DNA from: Thermomonospora catenispora
GTDB taxonomy: Bacteria; Actinomycetota; Actinomycetes; Streptosporangiales; Streptosporangiaceae
Assembly (NCBI RefSeq): GCF_006363815.1
Contig: NZ_RRYT01000001.1
Span: 209,531-273,530 of the forward strand
Direction: 5' to 3'
DNA length: 64,000 nt
Position 1 is the stretch's first letter. Every line of letters begins with the position of its first letter. Made by a program: the position numbers and the translations under genes. The notes under the pieces are model-generated. The model searched no databases and was not told the origin of the DNA. It saw only the letters and a program-made list of their open reading frames with translations. Of this stretch, positions 45,499 through 54,046 are shown piece by piece.

Positions 45499-45567
45499 GG
45501 TGACTCTTCTCTCGTTCGTTGTCGACAGCGGAACGGTGGCGTAAGCGACCGACGGGCCCGCGGGCCG

Positions 45568-45819
45568 TCAGCCGAAGACGGCGAAGACGCCCTGCTGGAG
45601 AGCCCAGTCCAGCCCGGCGACGATCCCCACCATCACCAACACGAAGACCAGTGAAACCAGGGTGTAGTTGATCAGCTCGCTGCGGGTGGGCCAGATCACC
45701 TTGCGCAGCTCGGCGACGACCTGACGGACGAACAGGACAGGAGACGTCCGCTTGCGCGCGGACTTGCGCTCCTTGTCGGAGTCCTTGGTCGCGGGCTCGC
45801 CGCGCATCTCAGTCGCCAT
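45568..45819 (-). CDS. secE: SecE preprotein translocase subunit
   Basis: This is the single-span essential partner of SecY. The 83-residue product has the conserved amphipathic segment VRQVVAELRKVIWPTRSELI and one transmembrane helix (about 53-75). Order tRNA-Trp, secE, nusG is the standard actinobacterial arrangement. Confidence 0.96.
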   Translation of the reverse strand: MATEMRGEPATKDSDKERKSARKRTSPVLFVRQVVAELRKVIWPTRSELINYTLVSLVFVLVMVGIVAGLDWALQQGVFAVFG

Positions 45820-45949
45820 CGCCGTTCACCTATCGGTCGGAATCAACCACTCCCGTGGTCCGTACGCGCCTGCGCCGCGGCGTACCCACCGACGCCCAGC
45901 CCAGGCATGGCAGCCGGTGAAGGCGCACCGGTGCGGGCACCGCACTTCG

Positions 45950-46022
45950 CAGGGCAGGAGGGACTCGAACCCCCAACCGCCGGTTTTGGAGACCGGGACT
46001 CTACCAATTGAGCTACTGCCCT
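45950..46022 (-). tRNA. tRNA-Trp (anticodon CCA)
   Basis: A 73-nt cloverleaf on the minus strand starts AGGGCAG and pairs with CTGCCCT plus discriminator G. The anticodon arm is CCGGT-CTCCAAA-ACCGG with anticodon CCA, and the T-arm is GGGGG-TTCGAGT-CCCTC-like. CCA is not encoded. TAAGCT about 14 nt upstream could be a -10 element. It is probably cotranscribed with secE-nusG. Confidence 0.95.
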
Positions 46023-46042
46023 TCGTGGTCACTCCAAGCTTA

Positions 46043-46065
46043 GCCGCCCGTTGGGGACGGGCGGC
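46043..46065 (-). other. Hairpin upstream of tRNA-Trp
   Basis: A perfect 9-bp stem (GCCGCCCGT with ACGGGCGGC, 5-nt loop) lies 20 nt before the 5' end of tRNA-Trp, in the divergent spacer toward the aminotransferase gene. It could be a 5' processing or regulatory structure; the function is not clear. Confidence 0.3.
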
Positions 46066-46283
46066 ATGCTGAAGGTCGCCACTAAGTCGTTGAGTGTACG
46101 TGCACGATCGCCCGGAGTCGAACCGAAACCCTCACCTGCGGCGCGACGCCGCCCCGGGCGCCTCCCCCGGGGCTCCGCACGGGCGCGGCGCCCGGCCGCG
46201 CGACGGCCTCCGCGGCCCGGGCGTCCCCCGCCGCCCCGCCGGATGCGGCACTCGGCTGAAGCCGGCGAGAGGGGTCTGGAAGC

Positions 46284-47504
46284 ATGGGACCCATGAGCAC
46301 TGACCGACCTCGCATCTCCGCGCGGATCGCCGCGATCTCCGAGTCCGCCACGCTGGCCGTGGACGCCAAGGCCAAGGCGCTGAAGGCCGCGGGCCGGCCG
46401 GTGATCGGGTTCGGCGCCGGAGAGCCGGACTTCCCGACCCCGGACTACATCGTCGAGGCGGCGGTGACCGCCTGCCGGACGCCGCGCTTTCACAAGTACA
46501 CGCCGGCCGGCGGGCTGCCCGAGCTGCGCGCCGCCATCGCCGAGAAGACCGCCCGCGACTCCGGCTACCGGGTGGACGCCTCCCAGGTGCTGGTCACCAA
46601 CGGCGGCAAGCAGGCGGTGTACGAGGCGTTCGCAGCGCTGCTGGACCCGGGCGACGAGGTCCTGGTGCCGACCCCGTACTGGACCACCTACCCGGAGTCG
46701 ATCAAGCTGGCCGGGGGCGTCCCGGTGCTGGTGACGGCCGACGAGAGCACCGGCTACCGGGTGAGCGTGGACCAGCTGGAGGCGGCCCGCACCGAGCGCA
46801 CCAAGGTGCTGCTGTTCGTGTCGCCGTCCAACCCGACCGGCGCGGTCTACACCCGCGACCAGATCGCCGAGATCGGCCGGTGGGCCGCCGAGCACGGGCT
46901 GTGGGTGGTCACCGACGAGATCTACGAGCACCTGGTCTACGGCGACGCCGAGTTCCACTCGATGCCGGTCGTGGTGCCCGAGCTGGCCGATCGGACGCTG
47001 GTGCTCAACGGGGTCGCCAAGACGTACGCCATGACCGGCTGGCGGGTGGGCTGGCTGATCGGCCCGCAGGACGTGGTCAAGGCCGCCACCAACCTGCAGT
47101 CGCACGCGACCTCCAACGTCGCCAACGTCTCCCAGGCCGCGGCGCTGGCCGCGGTGACCGGCGACCTGTCGGCGGTGGCGCGGATGCGCGAGGCGTTCGA
47201 CCGGCGTCGGCGCACGATGGTGCGGATGCTCAATGAGATCCCCGGCGTGGTGTGCCCCGAGCCGGAGGGCGCCTTCTACGCCTACCCGTCGGTCAAGGGC
47301 GTCCTCGGCAAGGAGATCCGCGGCAAGCGCCCCGCCACGACCGTGGAGCTGGCCGAGCTGATCCTCACCGAGGTCGAGGTGGCCCTTGTCCCCGGCGAGG
47401 CCTTCGGCACCCCCGGCTACTTCCGCCTGTCGTACGCGCTGGGCGACGAGGACCTGGTCGAGGGCGTCAGCCGGGTCGCCAAGCTGCTGTCCGAGGCGCG
47501 CTGA
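46284..47504 (+). CDS. aspC: Class I/II pyridoxal-phosphate aminotransferase (AspC type)
   Basis: This is probably an aspartate aminotransferase interconverting aspartate and oxaloacetate with glutamate as donor. The fold-type I PLP enzyme is 406 residues, begins with [20 protein letters not shown] and shows [17 protein letters not shown], the Tyr/Asp region [12 protein letters not shown], the Schiff-base lysine in [20 protein letters not shown], and the substrate Arg in GYFRLSYA. An ATG at 46293 (MSTDRPRIS) is an equally plausible start. It is transcribed away from secE. Confidence 0.92.
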   Translation: MGPMSTDRPRISARIAAISESATLAVDAKAKALKAAGRPVIGFGAGEPDFPTPDYIVEAAVTACRTPRFHKYTPAGGLPELRAAIAEKTARDSGYRVDASQVLVTNGGKQAVYEAFAALLDPGDEVLVPTPYWTTYPESIKLAGGVPVLVTADESTGYRVSVDQLEAARTERTKVLLFVSPSNPTGAVYTRDQIAEIGRWAAEHGLWVVTDEIYEHLVYGDAEFHSMPVVVPELADRTLVLNGVAKTYAMTGWRVGWLIGPQDVVKAATNLQSHATSNVANVSQAAALAAVTGDLSAVARMREAFDRRRRTMVRMLNEIPGVVCPEPEGAFYAYPSVKGVLGKEIRGKRPATTVELAELILTEVEVALVPGEAFGTPGYFRLSYALGDEDLVEGVSRVAKLLSEAR

Positions 47505-47753
47505 CCCCGCCGGCGTCCCGCCCGGCCCGGCGGACCCGCCGCCCTTGACGAGGACCTCGAGGGGCCTGGAGGAGACCTCGACGGGATCTCGACGGGATCG
47601 GTGCGCCGGCCCTTCCGCGGCGCGGCGGGTCCGCTCCGGCCCCTCCCGCCGGGGTCGGGACGGGTCATGCGCCCATGGCCCGGGCATGGCCCGAACGGGT
47701 GGTTGTGCGGCGACGCGGGCCACGCCGGCGACCGGATCCGGCAAAGTTGGGTC

Positions 47754-48842
47754 ATGGAGGCCGATGTCACGACCGTCCGCTCGATCCGGACACTGCCCAA
47801 GGCGCATCTGCACCTGCACTTCACCGGGTCGATGCGGCACTCGACGCTGGTGGAGCTGGCCGGACGGCACGGGGTGCACCTGCCGGACGCGCTGGTGGAG
47901 GACTGGCCGCCGAGGCTGCGGGCCACCGACGAACGCGGCTGGTTCCGGTTCCAGCGGCTGTACGACATCGCCCGCTCGGTGCTGCGGGAACCCGCGGACG
48001 TGCACCGGCTGCTGCGGGAGACGGCCGAGGACGAGGCCGCCGAGGGGTCCCGGTGGCTGGAGATCCAGATCGACCCCAGCGGGTACGCGGGGCGGTTCGG
48101 CGGGCTGACGCCGACCGTGGAGCTGGTGCTGGAGGCCGCGCGCGAGGCCGAGGCGGCGACCGGGGTGGGCATCGGCGTGGTGATCGCCGCCAACCGCACC
48201 AAGCATCCGCTGGAGGCCAAGACGCTGGCCCGGCTGGCGGTGCGCTACGCCGGCCGGGGGGTCGTGGGGTTCGGGCTGTCCAACGACGAGCGTCGCGGCC
48301 GGGCCTATGAGTTCGAGGGGGCGTTCCGGATCGCCCGGCGGGGCGGGCTGCTGTCCACGCCGCACGGCGGGGAGCTGCTGGGTCCGGCCAGCGTCCGGGA
48401 GTGCCTGGAGTTCCTGGGCGCGGACCGGCTGGGGCACGGGGTGCGGGCGATCGAGGACCCGGCGCTGCTGGACCGGATCGTCGAGCGGGGGGTGACCCTG
48501 GAGGTCTGCCCGACCTCCAATGTGGCGCTGGGGGTGGCCCCGTCGGCCGCCGACGTGCCGCTGCGGGCCCTGTTCGAGGCCGGCGCCCGGCTGGCGCTGG
48601 GCGCCGACGACCCGCTGCTGTTCGGGTCCCGGCTGGCCCGCCAGTACGAGCTGGCGCGCACCGAGCACGGCTTCACCGACGCGGAGCTGGCCGAGCTGGC
48701 CCGCGCCTCGGTCCAAGGGTCGGCGGCCCCCGAGGAGGTCCGCACCCGGCTGCTGGCCGACATCGACGCCTGGCTGGCCTCGCCGGCCGGGCGGGTCAGC
48801 GACTCCCGTTCCACAGCCCTCGCCGTTCCAGGTGGACGATGA
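47754..48842 (+). CDS. Adenosine deaminase-family amidohydrolase
   Basis: This zinc hydrolase, about 362 residues, has the metal-binding HxH in KAHLHLHFTGSM, the substrate-binding STPHGGELLG and GHGVRAI segments, EVCPTSNVAL and the metal/catalytic GADDPLLF near residue 285. It likely deaminates adenosine or a related aminopurine nucleoside such as 6-aminodeoxyfutalosine; the sequence alone does not decide. The start ATG 47754 has no clear binding site, so the transcript may be leaderless or the start slightly off. Its last 47 bases overlap the convergent GntR gene. Confidence 0.85.
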   Translation: MEADVTTVRSIRTLPKAHLHLHFTGSMRHSTLVELAGRHGVHLPDALVEDWPPRLRATDERGWFRFQRLYDIARSVLREPADVHRLLRETAEDEAAEGSRWLEIQIDPSGYAGRFGGLTPTVELVLEAAREAEAATGVGIGVVIAANRTKHPLEAKTLARLAVRYAGRGVVGFGLSNDERRGRAYEFEGAFRIARRGGLLSTPHGGELLGPASVRECLEFLGADRLGHGVRAIEDPALLDRIVERGVTLEVCPTSNVALGVAPSAADVPLRALFEAGARLALGADDPLLFGSRLARQYELARTEHGFTDAELAELARASVQGSAAPEEVRTRLLADIDAWLASPAGRVSDSRSTALAVPGGR

Positions 48843-49476
48843 GCAGCTCGCCGGCCCGCGTGATGTGGGCGCGCATGGCGGCGGCGGCCTGGTCGGGGTC
48901 GGCCCGCGTCAGCGCCTGCAGCACCGCCTCGTGGTCCTGCAGGGCGGTGCGCGGCCAGTCCGGCAGCCGCCCGTACAGGCCGCGCGGGACGTAGCGGGCC
49001 ACCGACGACAGCGACCAGGCGAGCTTGGCGGATCCGGCGGCCAGGTTGATCGACCGGTGGAAGGCGTGGTTGTGCTCCTCGACCAGGTCGGTCCGGCCGT
49101 CGGCGACCGCCCGCCGCAGCGCCTCCTGGATGCCGGTCAGCTCCCGGAGGACGCCGGTGGTGATGGCGTCCGCGGCCCGGGCGGCCAGCTCGGCGGCGAT
49201 CCCGGCCTGCACCCAGAACAGGTCCGCCACGTCCTGCCGGGACAGCGGGGCGACCACGAAGCCGCGGCGGGGCTCCAGATGGACGAAGCCCTGGCTGCGC
49301 AGCGACTGCAGGGCCTCGCGGACGGGGGTGACGCTGATGCCGAACTCGGCGGCCAGCCGTTCCAGGCGCAGGTACTCGCCGGGGCGGACCCGACCGTCCA
49401 TGATCTGCTCGCGCAGCCTCGCGGCGACCTCGTCGCTCAACTGCGGTCTGGCGATGACCCTCCGCGATGGCACCAC
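48796..49476 (-). CDS. GntR-family regulator, FCD (FadR-like) subfamily
   Basis: This is a one-component transcriptional regulator of 226 residues. The N-terminal winged helix-turn-helix (about residues 10-75) includes LRLERLAAEFGISVTPVREA, the GntR recognition region. The C-terminal all-helical FCD domain shows HNHAFHRSINLAAG and DHEAVLQAL, with metal-ligand-like histidines. Such proteins often respond to small acids. It is convergent with, and overlaps, the deaminase gene; its target is unknown. Confidence 0.9.
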   Translation of the reverse strand: MVPSRRVIARPQLSDEVAARLREQIMDGRVRPGEYLRLERLAAEFGISVTPVREALQSLRSQGFVHLEPRRGFVVAPLSRQDVADLFWVQAGIAAELAARAADAITTGVLRELTGIQEALRRAVADGRTDLVEEHNHAFHRSINLAAGSAKLAWSLSSVARYVPRGLYGRLPDWPRTALQDHEAVLQALTRADPDQAAAAMRAHITRAGELLIVHLERRGLWNGSR

Positions 49477-49606
49477 TGCGTCGCACCCGCCCCATCGGGA
49501 CCCTTCCGCGGCGGGGGCGCCGCGGCCGCAAGGGTCCCCTCTTCATGATGCGCCGCCGACGGCGGGTGGGGAACGCTGTGACCGGCCGGTCTTGACCGGA
49601 TCGTTT

Positions 49607-50683
49607 TCACAGGCTGACGCCGACCATGACGGGCTCGTTGACCAGTTCGACGCCGAACGCCGCACGGACCCCGTCGCGCACCTGGCGGGCCAGGGCCAGC
49701 AGGTCGGCGGTGGTGCCGGTGCCGTCCGGGTTGGTCAGCGCGAGGGTGTGCTTGGTGGAGATGCGCACCGGGCCGAGGGCGTGCCCCTTGCTGAACCCGG
49801 CCTTGTCGATCAGCCAGGCGGCCGAGGTCTTGGTGCGCCCGTCGCTCTCGGGGTAGCGGGGGAAGGTCGCCTCGGGCCCGAGCCGCTCGGCGACGCGGCG
49901 TTCCAGCTCGGCGAGCTGGTCGGCGTCCAGGATCGGGTTGGTGAAGAACGATCCGGCGCTGCGGGTGTCGGGATCGGCGGGGTCCAGCACCATGCCCTTG
50001 CCGCGGCGCAGCTCCAGGACGGCCTTGCGGGCGTCGCGCAGCGGCACCCGCTCCCCCGGCCGCACGCCCAGGGCGCGGGCCAGCTCGGCGTAGGCGATGG
50101 GGGTGGACTCCTCGGCCTCCTCCAGCGCGAACGTCACCTCCAGCACCACATAGCGGTCGGTGCCTTTGAAGACGCTGTTGCGGTAGGTGAAGCCGCAGGC
50201 GTCATGGTCGACGGTGACGACGCGGCCGGTGCGCCGGTCGTAGGCCCGCACCGCGACGATGGTCTGGGCGACCTCCTGGCCGTAGGCGCCGACGTTCTGG
50301 ATGGGGGTGCCGCCGACCAGGCCGGGGATGCCGGACAGGCACTCCACACCGGCCAGCCCGTCGCTCACGCAGCGGGCCACGAGCGGGTCCCACTCCTCGC
50401 CGGCCTGTGCGGTGACCAGCACCTTGCCGGGATGGTCCCGGTCGGTGCGGTAGGCGACGCCGCGGCTGGCGACGTGCACCACGGTGCCGGGGAAGCCCTC
50501 GTCGGAGACCACCAGGTTGCTGCCGCCGCCGAGCACCAGCACCGGTTGCCCCTCCTCGTCGGCCCGCCGGACGGCCTCGATCAGCTCGTCCTCGGTGGCG
50601 GCCTCGACGAAACGGCGCGCCGGGCCGCCGAGGCGCAGCGTGGTGTAGGCGGCCAGTTTCACGTTCTCGCAGTGCACGGCCAT
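49607..50683 (-). CDS. murB: UDP-N-acetylenolpyruvoylglucosamine reductase
   Basis: MurB is the FAD- and NADPH-dependent enzyme of the second committed step of peptidoglycan precursor synthesis. The 358-residue type I-like product has the FAD-binding GGGSNLVVSDEG (52-63), the GIPGLVGGTPIQNVGAYGQE loop, TYRNSVFK, the catalytic serine in RSAGSFFTNP and a C-terminal Glu-containing segment. It stands outside the division/cell-wall cluster, as is common in actinobacteria. Confidence 0.96.
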   Translation of the reverse strand: MAVHCENVKLAAYTTLRLGGPARRFVEAATEDELIEAVRRADEEGQPVLVLGGGSNLVVSDEGFPGTVVHVASRGVAYRTDRDHPGKVLVTAQAGEEWDPLVARCVSDGLAGVECLSGIPGLVGGTPIQNVGAYGQEVAQTIVAVRAYDRRTGRVVTVDHDACGFTYRNSVFKGTDRYVVLEVTFALEEAEESTPIAYAELARALGVRPGERVPLRDARKAVLELRRGKGMVLDPADPDTRSAGSFFTNPILDADQLAELERRVAERLGPEATFPRYPESDGRTKTSAAWLIDKAGFSKGHALGPVRISTKHTLALTNPDGTGTTADLLALARQVRDGVRAAFGVELVNEPVMVGVSL

Positions 50684-50875
50684 CGGCTCAGCTTATGTGC
50701 CCGTTCTCTCGGAATGCCGTCGCGGGGTGGGGGTCGGCCTCGATGTCGGCGGGCCGTCCCGGGCCCGGCGGACCCGCCGAGGCGGCCCGGCGGCGTCGAG
50801 GGCGCGGCGTCCCGGGGCGTCGCCCTCGGGAAGCCGCGCGCATGCTCCGGTGTGCAGGACCCGGGTCGCGGCGCC

Positions 50876-51301
50876 TCAGGCGAGGCGGACGACCGCCTTG
50901 GCGCGGGTGAGCACCTTCTGCCCGCCGCAGCGGGCGGTGAGCGCCACGACGACCTTGTTGTCCTCGAGCTTCTCCTCGACCTTGCCGCTGACCTCGATGT
51001 CGGCGCCGCCCTCGTCGGGCACCACGACCGGGGCGGAGAACCGCACGCCGTAATCGAGGACGGCGCCGGGGTCGCCGACCCAGTCGGTGATGAACCGGCC
51101 GGCCTGGGCCATGGTGTACATGCCGTGCGCGATGACGTCGGGCAGGCCGACCTGCTTGGCGAAGCTCTCCCGCCAGTGGATCGGGTTGAAGTCGCCCGAC
51201 GCCCCCGCGTACATGACCAGGTTGGCCCGGTCGACGTGGAAGGTGCGGGCCGGGATCTCGGTGCCGACCTCGACCTCGTCGTACTTCACGCTGGCGGTCA
51301 T
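50876..51301 (-). CDS. hadB: MaoC-like (3R)-hydroxyacyl dehydratase, HadB-like catalytic subunit
   Basis: The product is a hot-dog-fold hydratase of 141 residues. ASGDFNPIHW holds the catalytic Asp and His of hydratase motif 2, as in mycobacterial HadB and R-specific enoyl hydratases. The start at 51301 (MTASVKYDEVEVGTEIPART) overlaps the hadA stop by one base. With HadA it would form a heterodimer that dehydrates 3-hydroxyacyl chains on ACP or CoA. Synteny with rpmG and secE matches the mycobacterial hadAB locus; no hadC is present. Confidence 0.85.
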   Translation of the reverse strand: MTASVKYDEVEVGTEIPARTFHVDRANLVMYAGASGDFNPIHWRESFAKQVGLPDVIAHGMYTMAQAGRFITDWVGDPGAVLDYGVRFSAPVVVPDEGGADIEVSGKVEEKLEDNKVVVALTARCGGQKVLTRAKAVVRLA

Positions 51302-51738
51302 CAGGCCCCCCGTTCCACGATCGTGTTGTAGGCGGTGCAGACCGGCTCGCCGTCGACGGTGGTGACCTCGGTGCGCAGCTCGATCTTCTCGTTGTTGCCG
51401 ATCGTCTTGATCTCGGTGATGGTCGTCCGGCACACCAGCTCGTCCCCGGCCCGGACCGGACGGGTGTACTCGAAACGCTGCTCGCCGTGGACGACCATCG
51501 CGAAGTTGAGGCCGAGCTCGGGGTCCGCCAGCGCCTCGCCGCCCAGCGAGATCACGATGGGGAAGGTGGGCGGCGCGATGACGTCGGGATATCCGGCGGC
51601 CTTGGCCGCCTCGCGATCGCGGTAGATCGGGTTGGGGTCGCCGATGGCGTCGGCGAACTCCCGGATCTTGACCCGGCTGACCTCGTATGGGGCGGTCGGC
51701 GGGAAGGTCCGCCCGATGAAATCACGGTTCAGTGGCAT
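51301..51738 (-). CDS. hadA: MaoC-like dehydratase N-terminal-type subunit, HadA-like
   Basis: The 145-residue product has a FAS1-type dehydratase hot-dog domain beginning MPLNRDFIGRTFPPTAPYEV. The position of the catalytic histidine is Tyr (GDPNPIYRD), consistent with the structural, non-catalytic HadA role. It is directly coupled to hadB. The substrate chain length in this organism is unknown. Confidence 0.84.
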   Translation of the reverse strand: MPLNRDFIGRTFPPTAPYEVSRVKIREFADAIGDPNPIYRDREAAKAAGYPDVIAPPTFPIVISLGGEALADPELGLNFAMVVHGEQRFEYTRPVRAGDELVCRTTITEIKTIGNNEKIELRTEVTTVDGEPVCTAYNTIVERGA

Positions 51739-51809
51739 GCATCCGTCCTTGCTCGCAGGGTCGCGAGGCCCTGTGCCCGCAGCATCCTCTGCGTGACCGT
51801 AACAGAACA

Positions 51810-51853
51810 GCGTTCAGCCCGCTCTCGCAGGTCTCGGAGAGCGGGCTGAACGC
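51810..51853 (-). terminator. Terminator downstream of rpmG
   Basis: A perfect 17-bp stem (51810-51826 with 51837-51853) and 10-nt loop lie about 82 nt after the rpmG stop. It separates rpmG from hadA-hadB, so those two probably have their own promoter within 51739-51809. Confidence 0.66.
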
Positions 51854-51934
51854 GACAGGACAGGAGCCGAACGCGGCGCGGCGCACGCCGAGCGGTCCGC
51901 CCGGCCGGGCCGTCGCGACCGGGGTCGCGACGCC

Positions 51935-52099
51935 TCAGCGCGTCTCGCGGTGCACCCGGTGGCACCGGCAGTTCGGGCAGTACTTCTTCAGCTCGAGGCG
52001 GTCCGGGTCGTTGCGCCGGTTCTTCCGCGTGATGTAGTTGCGGTGCTTGCACTCCTGGCAGGCCAGCGTGATCTTCGGCCTGACGTCGGTGGCGGCCAC
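51935..52099 (-). CDS. rpmG: 50S ribosomal protein L33
   Basis: The 54-residue product starts at GTG 52099 ([20 protein letters not shown]) and is the right size for L33. Two CxxC pairs (CQEC and CPNC) make it the zinc-binding form. Longer in-frame starts add unrelated sequence. It precedes the had genes as in other actinobacteria. Confidence 0.94.
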   Translation of the reverse strand: MAATDVRPKITLACQECKHRNYITRKNRRNDPDRLELKKYCPNCRCHRVHRETR

Positions 52100-52175
52100 G
52101 TGGGAGTGCCTTTCTGACGAGGGACATGGACATGCGCACCCCGGCACCCCGCCGGGTGACGGGGGCCGGAGATAG

Positions 52176-52249
52176 TAGCGAGGGCCGGACTTGAACCGGC
52201 GACACAGCGATTATGAGCCGCTTGCTCTGCCAGACTGAGCTACCTCGCC
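52176..52249 (-). tRNA. tRNA-Met (anticodon CAT)
   Basis: This is a 74-nt cloverleaf on the minus strand: acceptor GGCGAGG with CCTCGCT and discriminator A, anticodon loop CTCATAA (anticodon CAT), T-loop GGTTCAAGTCC. The paired first base and lack of the GGG/CCC initiator anticodon stem point to elongator methionine. TATCCT at 52277-52282, 27 nt upstream, is a likely -10 element. CCA is not encoded. Confidence 0.94.
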
Positions 52250-52475
52250 GTGATGGTCTGTCCAGACCGGTCGATAAGGATACCGGTCCGGGAACGGACC
52301 GCGGAAACAGGCGAGCCGGACGCTCTGACGAGCCGTCGACTCGGGTTTCCGCTCCTTCGACGAGCCGGGCCGCGATGACGTGGCCGGGCCTCGATCGAAG
52401 GGTCATCACAGAGGTTACCAGAGCCGGAGAGCAACTCTGACATGAGTTTTTCCGCCCGCCGCGGACGGGCCGGGG

Positions 52476-53699
52476 TCACGGCCGCAGCCTCCCCGTGCCG
52501 GCGCGCCACTCCACCATCAGCACGGTGGCGTCGTCGTCCAGCCGGTCGCCCTGGTACTCCAGGACGGCGTGGACGAGCCGGCGCAGGGTCTCGGGGGCCG
52601 AGAGCCCGTCGCTCTCCCAGCGGATGATGAAGTCCACGAAGCGTTCCAGCCCGAAACGCTCCTGCCGGGCGTCGGTGGCCTCCACCACGCCGTCGGTGTA
52701 GAAGATCAGCCGGTCTCCGGGCTCGAGCTGGTAGCGGGCCGGCGGCGGGGAACGCTCCATCCGGAAGCCCATCGGAGTGCACGGCGGACTGTCCAGATCG
52801 GCCACGTGCCGGTTGCGGCGGATCACCAGCGGTGCGGGATGGGCCCGATTGATCCAGCTCACCATGCCGGTGCCGATGTCGACGTCGGCCAGCACCCCGG
52901 TGGCGAACCGCTGCTCGGCGAACTGCCCGGCGATCGCCTCGTCGATCTCGTCGGCCCGCTCGCTCAGCCCGGCGCCCCTCCGCCGCGCGTTGCGGCCGGC
53001 GGCCATCGCGATGGTGCTGGTCAGCCCGGCGGCGGTGTCGTGCCCCATGGAGTCGAAGATCGACAGGTGCAGCGTCTCGCCGCTCAGCGCATAGTCATAG
53101 GCGTCCCCGCCGGCCTCGTAGATCGGCTCGGTGGCCGCGCTGATCACGATGTCCCCGGTGGCGAACGTGCTGGGCGGCATCAGGCTGCGGGTCACCTCCG
53201 CCGACAGCGTCGTGGAGGCGGTCCGCGTCAGCCGGGCGTAGGTGTCGCTGGAGCTCCGCTTGCTCGCCAGCAGCAGGGTGACCACGGCGGCGAGCTGACG
53301 CGCCCGCTCGCGGACGTCCTCGGTGTCGGCGCCGATGATGACCCCGAGCACCCCGAGCCGTTCGGCGCCGTTCAGCAGGGGCAGCCAGAGCCGCTGCGGA
53401 TCGTGCCGCCTCGGGTGGACGCCGAACGCCCGGTTGCTGCGCACGATGGACTGCCCGCGGAAGGCCTTGCCGGGCACCGAGCCGTCGATCCGCATCGGCG
53501 TCAGCGGCCGGCCGAACGCGTCCTGCTGGCGCGGCAGCGGCATCAGCATCCGCTGCTGCAGATCGGCGACATAGATCAACGGCAGGTCCAGGCCGAAGGC
53601 TTGCGCCCCCTCGGCGATCAGGGCCGGCAGGTCCTCGAACGAGATCAGATGGCTGCCGCTCACTACGGCGCCCAGCATCCGATCGCCGGAATTTTCCAT
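52476..53699 (-). CDS. GAF-domain SpoIIE/PP2C-type phosphatase
   Basis: This is a cytosolic regulator of about 407 residues. An N-terminal GAF-like sensor (about 1-155, with LWLPLLNGAERLGVLGVIIG) precedes a SpoIIE phosphatase domain (about 170-400) showing AGGDAYDYAL, FDSMGHDTAAGL, FYTDGVVEATDA and DDDATVLMVEW, the metal-binding acidic residues. Such enzymes dephosphorylate anti-sigma antagonists in partner-switching cascades; no kinase or antagonist is next to it. Start ATG 53699 follows AGGAG. Confidence 0.88.
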   Translation of the reverse strand: MENSGDRMLGAVVSGSHLISFEDLPALIAEGAQAFGLDLPLIYVADLQQRMLMPLPRQQDAFGRPLTPMRIDGSVPGKAFRGQSIVRSNRAFGVHPRRHDPQRLWLPLLNGAERLGVLGVIIGADTEDVRERARQLAAVVTLLLASKRSSSDTYARLTRTASTTLSAEVTRSLMPPSTFATGDIVISAATEPIYEAGGDAYDYALSGETLHLSIFDSMGHDTAAGLTSTIAMAAGRNARRRGAGLSERADEIDEAIAGQFAEQRFATGVLADVDIGTGMVSWINRAHPAPLVIRRNRHVADLDSPPCTPMGFRMERSPPPARYQLEPGDRLIFYTDGVVEATDARQERFGLERFVDFIIRWESDGLSAPETLRRLVHAVLEYQGDRLDDDATVLMVEWRAGTGRLRP

Positions 53700-53766
53700 C
53701 AATCGGGCTCCTAGCGATACCTCAGCCCGAGGCTACCCGGAGCAGAAAAATCCACCCGAAACCAGC

Positions 53767-54046
53767 TCAGAGCGACCACCAGCCGAACGTCAGGTGCCCG
53801 ATCAGCCGGATCCCGAACCCGACCTGCACCGCCGGCCGGACGGCCCGGACCGGCACCGGCACCCGTTCGCGCAGCCGGAACGGCGAGCACCAGCGCCCGG
53901 AGAAAGGCGTCGCCGGGCGCCTTGCGGAGCAGCGCCGCGATCTCCACGACGAGGAAGAACACGACCCGGGCCGCCTGGGCCGGAGTCCAGCCGGTGATGC
54001 GCCGGACCGGCGACCGTCCCCGGTCGGGACGGGCGGGGGCGTTCAC
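53767..54046 (-). pseudogene. Small membrane-protein gene with an apparent frameshift
   Basis: A GTG at 54046 has a very good binding site (AAGGAG, 8-nt spacing) and opens VNAPARPDRGRSPVRRITGW, then a membrane helix-like ARVVFFLVVEIAALL and KAPGDAFLRALVL with near-total G/C at third positions. At about 53885-53900 the G/C bias jumps to the next frame, which reads FRLRERVPVPVRAVRPAVQV and ends GHLTFGWWSL with a stop at 53767. The original frame stays open to 53711 but its codons look random. So a roughly 92-residue protein carries a one-base insertion, real or an error. Function unknown. Confidence 0.55.

Noticed and set aside
46105-46131. T-arm-like sequence (GGTTCGACTCC on the minus strand) upstream of tRNA-Trp
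   Set aside because: No acceptor, D or anticodon arm could be built around it, so it is not a second tRNA or a tmRNA end.
46029-48716. Minus-strand frame of 895 codons opposite the aminotransferase and deaminase genes
   Set aside because: The two plus-strand genes have full conserved motifs; the minus-strand product is Arg/Gly/Pro-rich noise.
52436-52475. Possible terminator after the GAF-SpoIIE gene
   Set aside because: Only a 5-bp stem with a 7-nt loop is visible, too weak to list as a feature.
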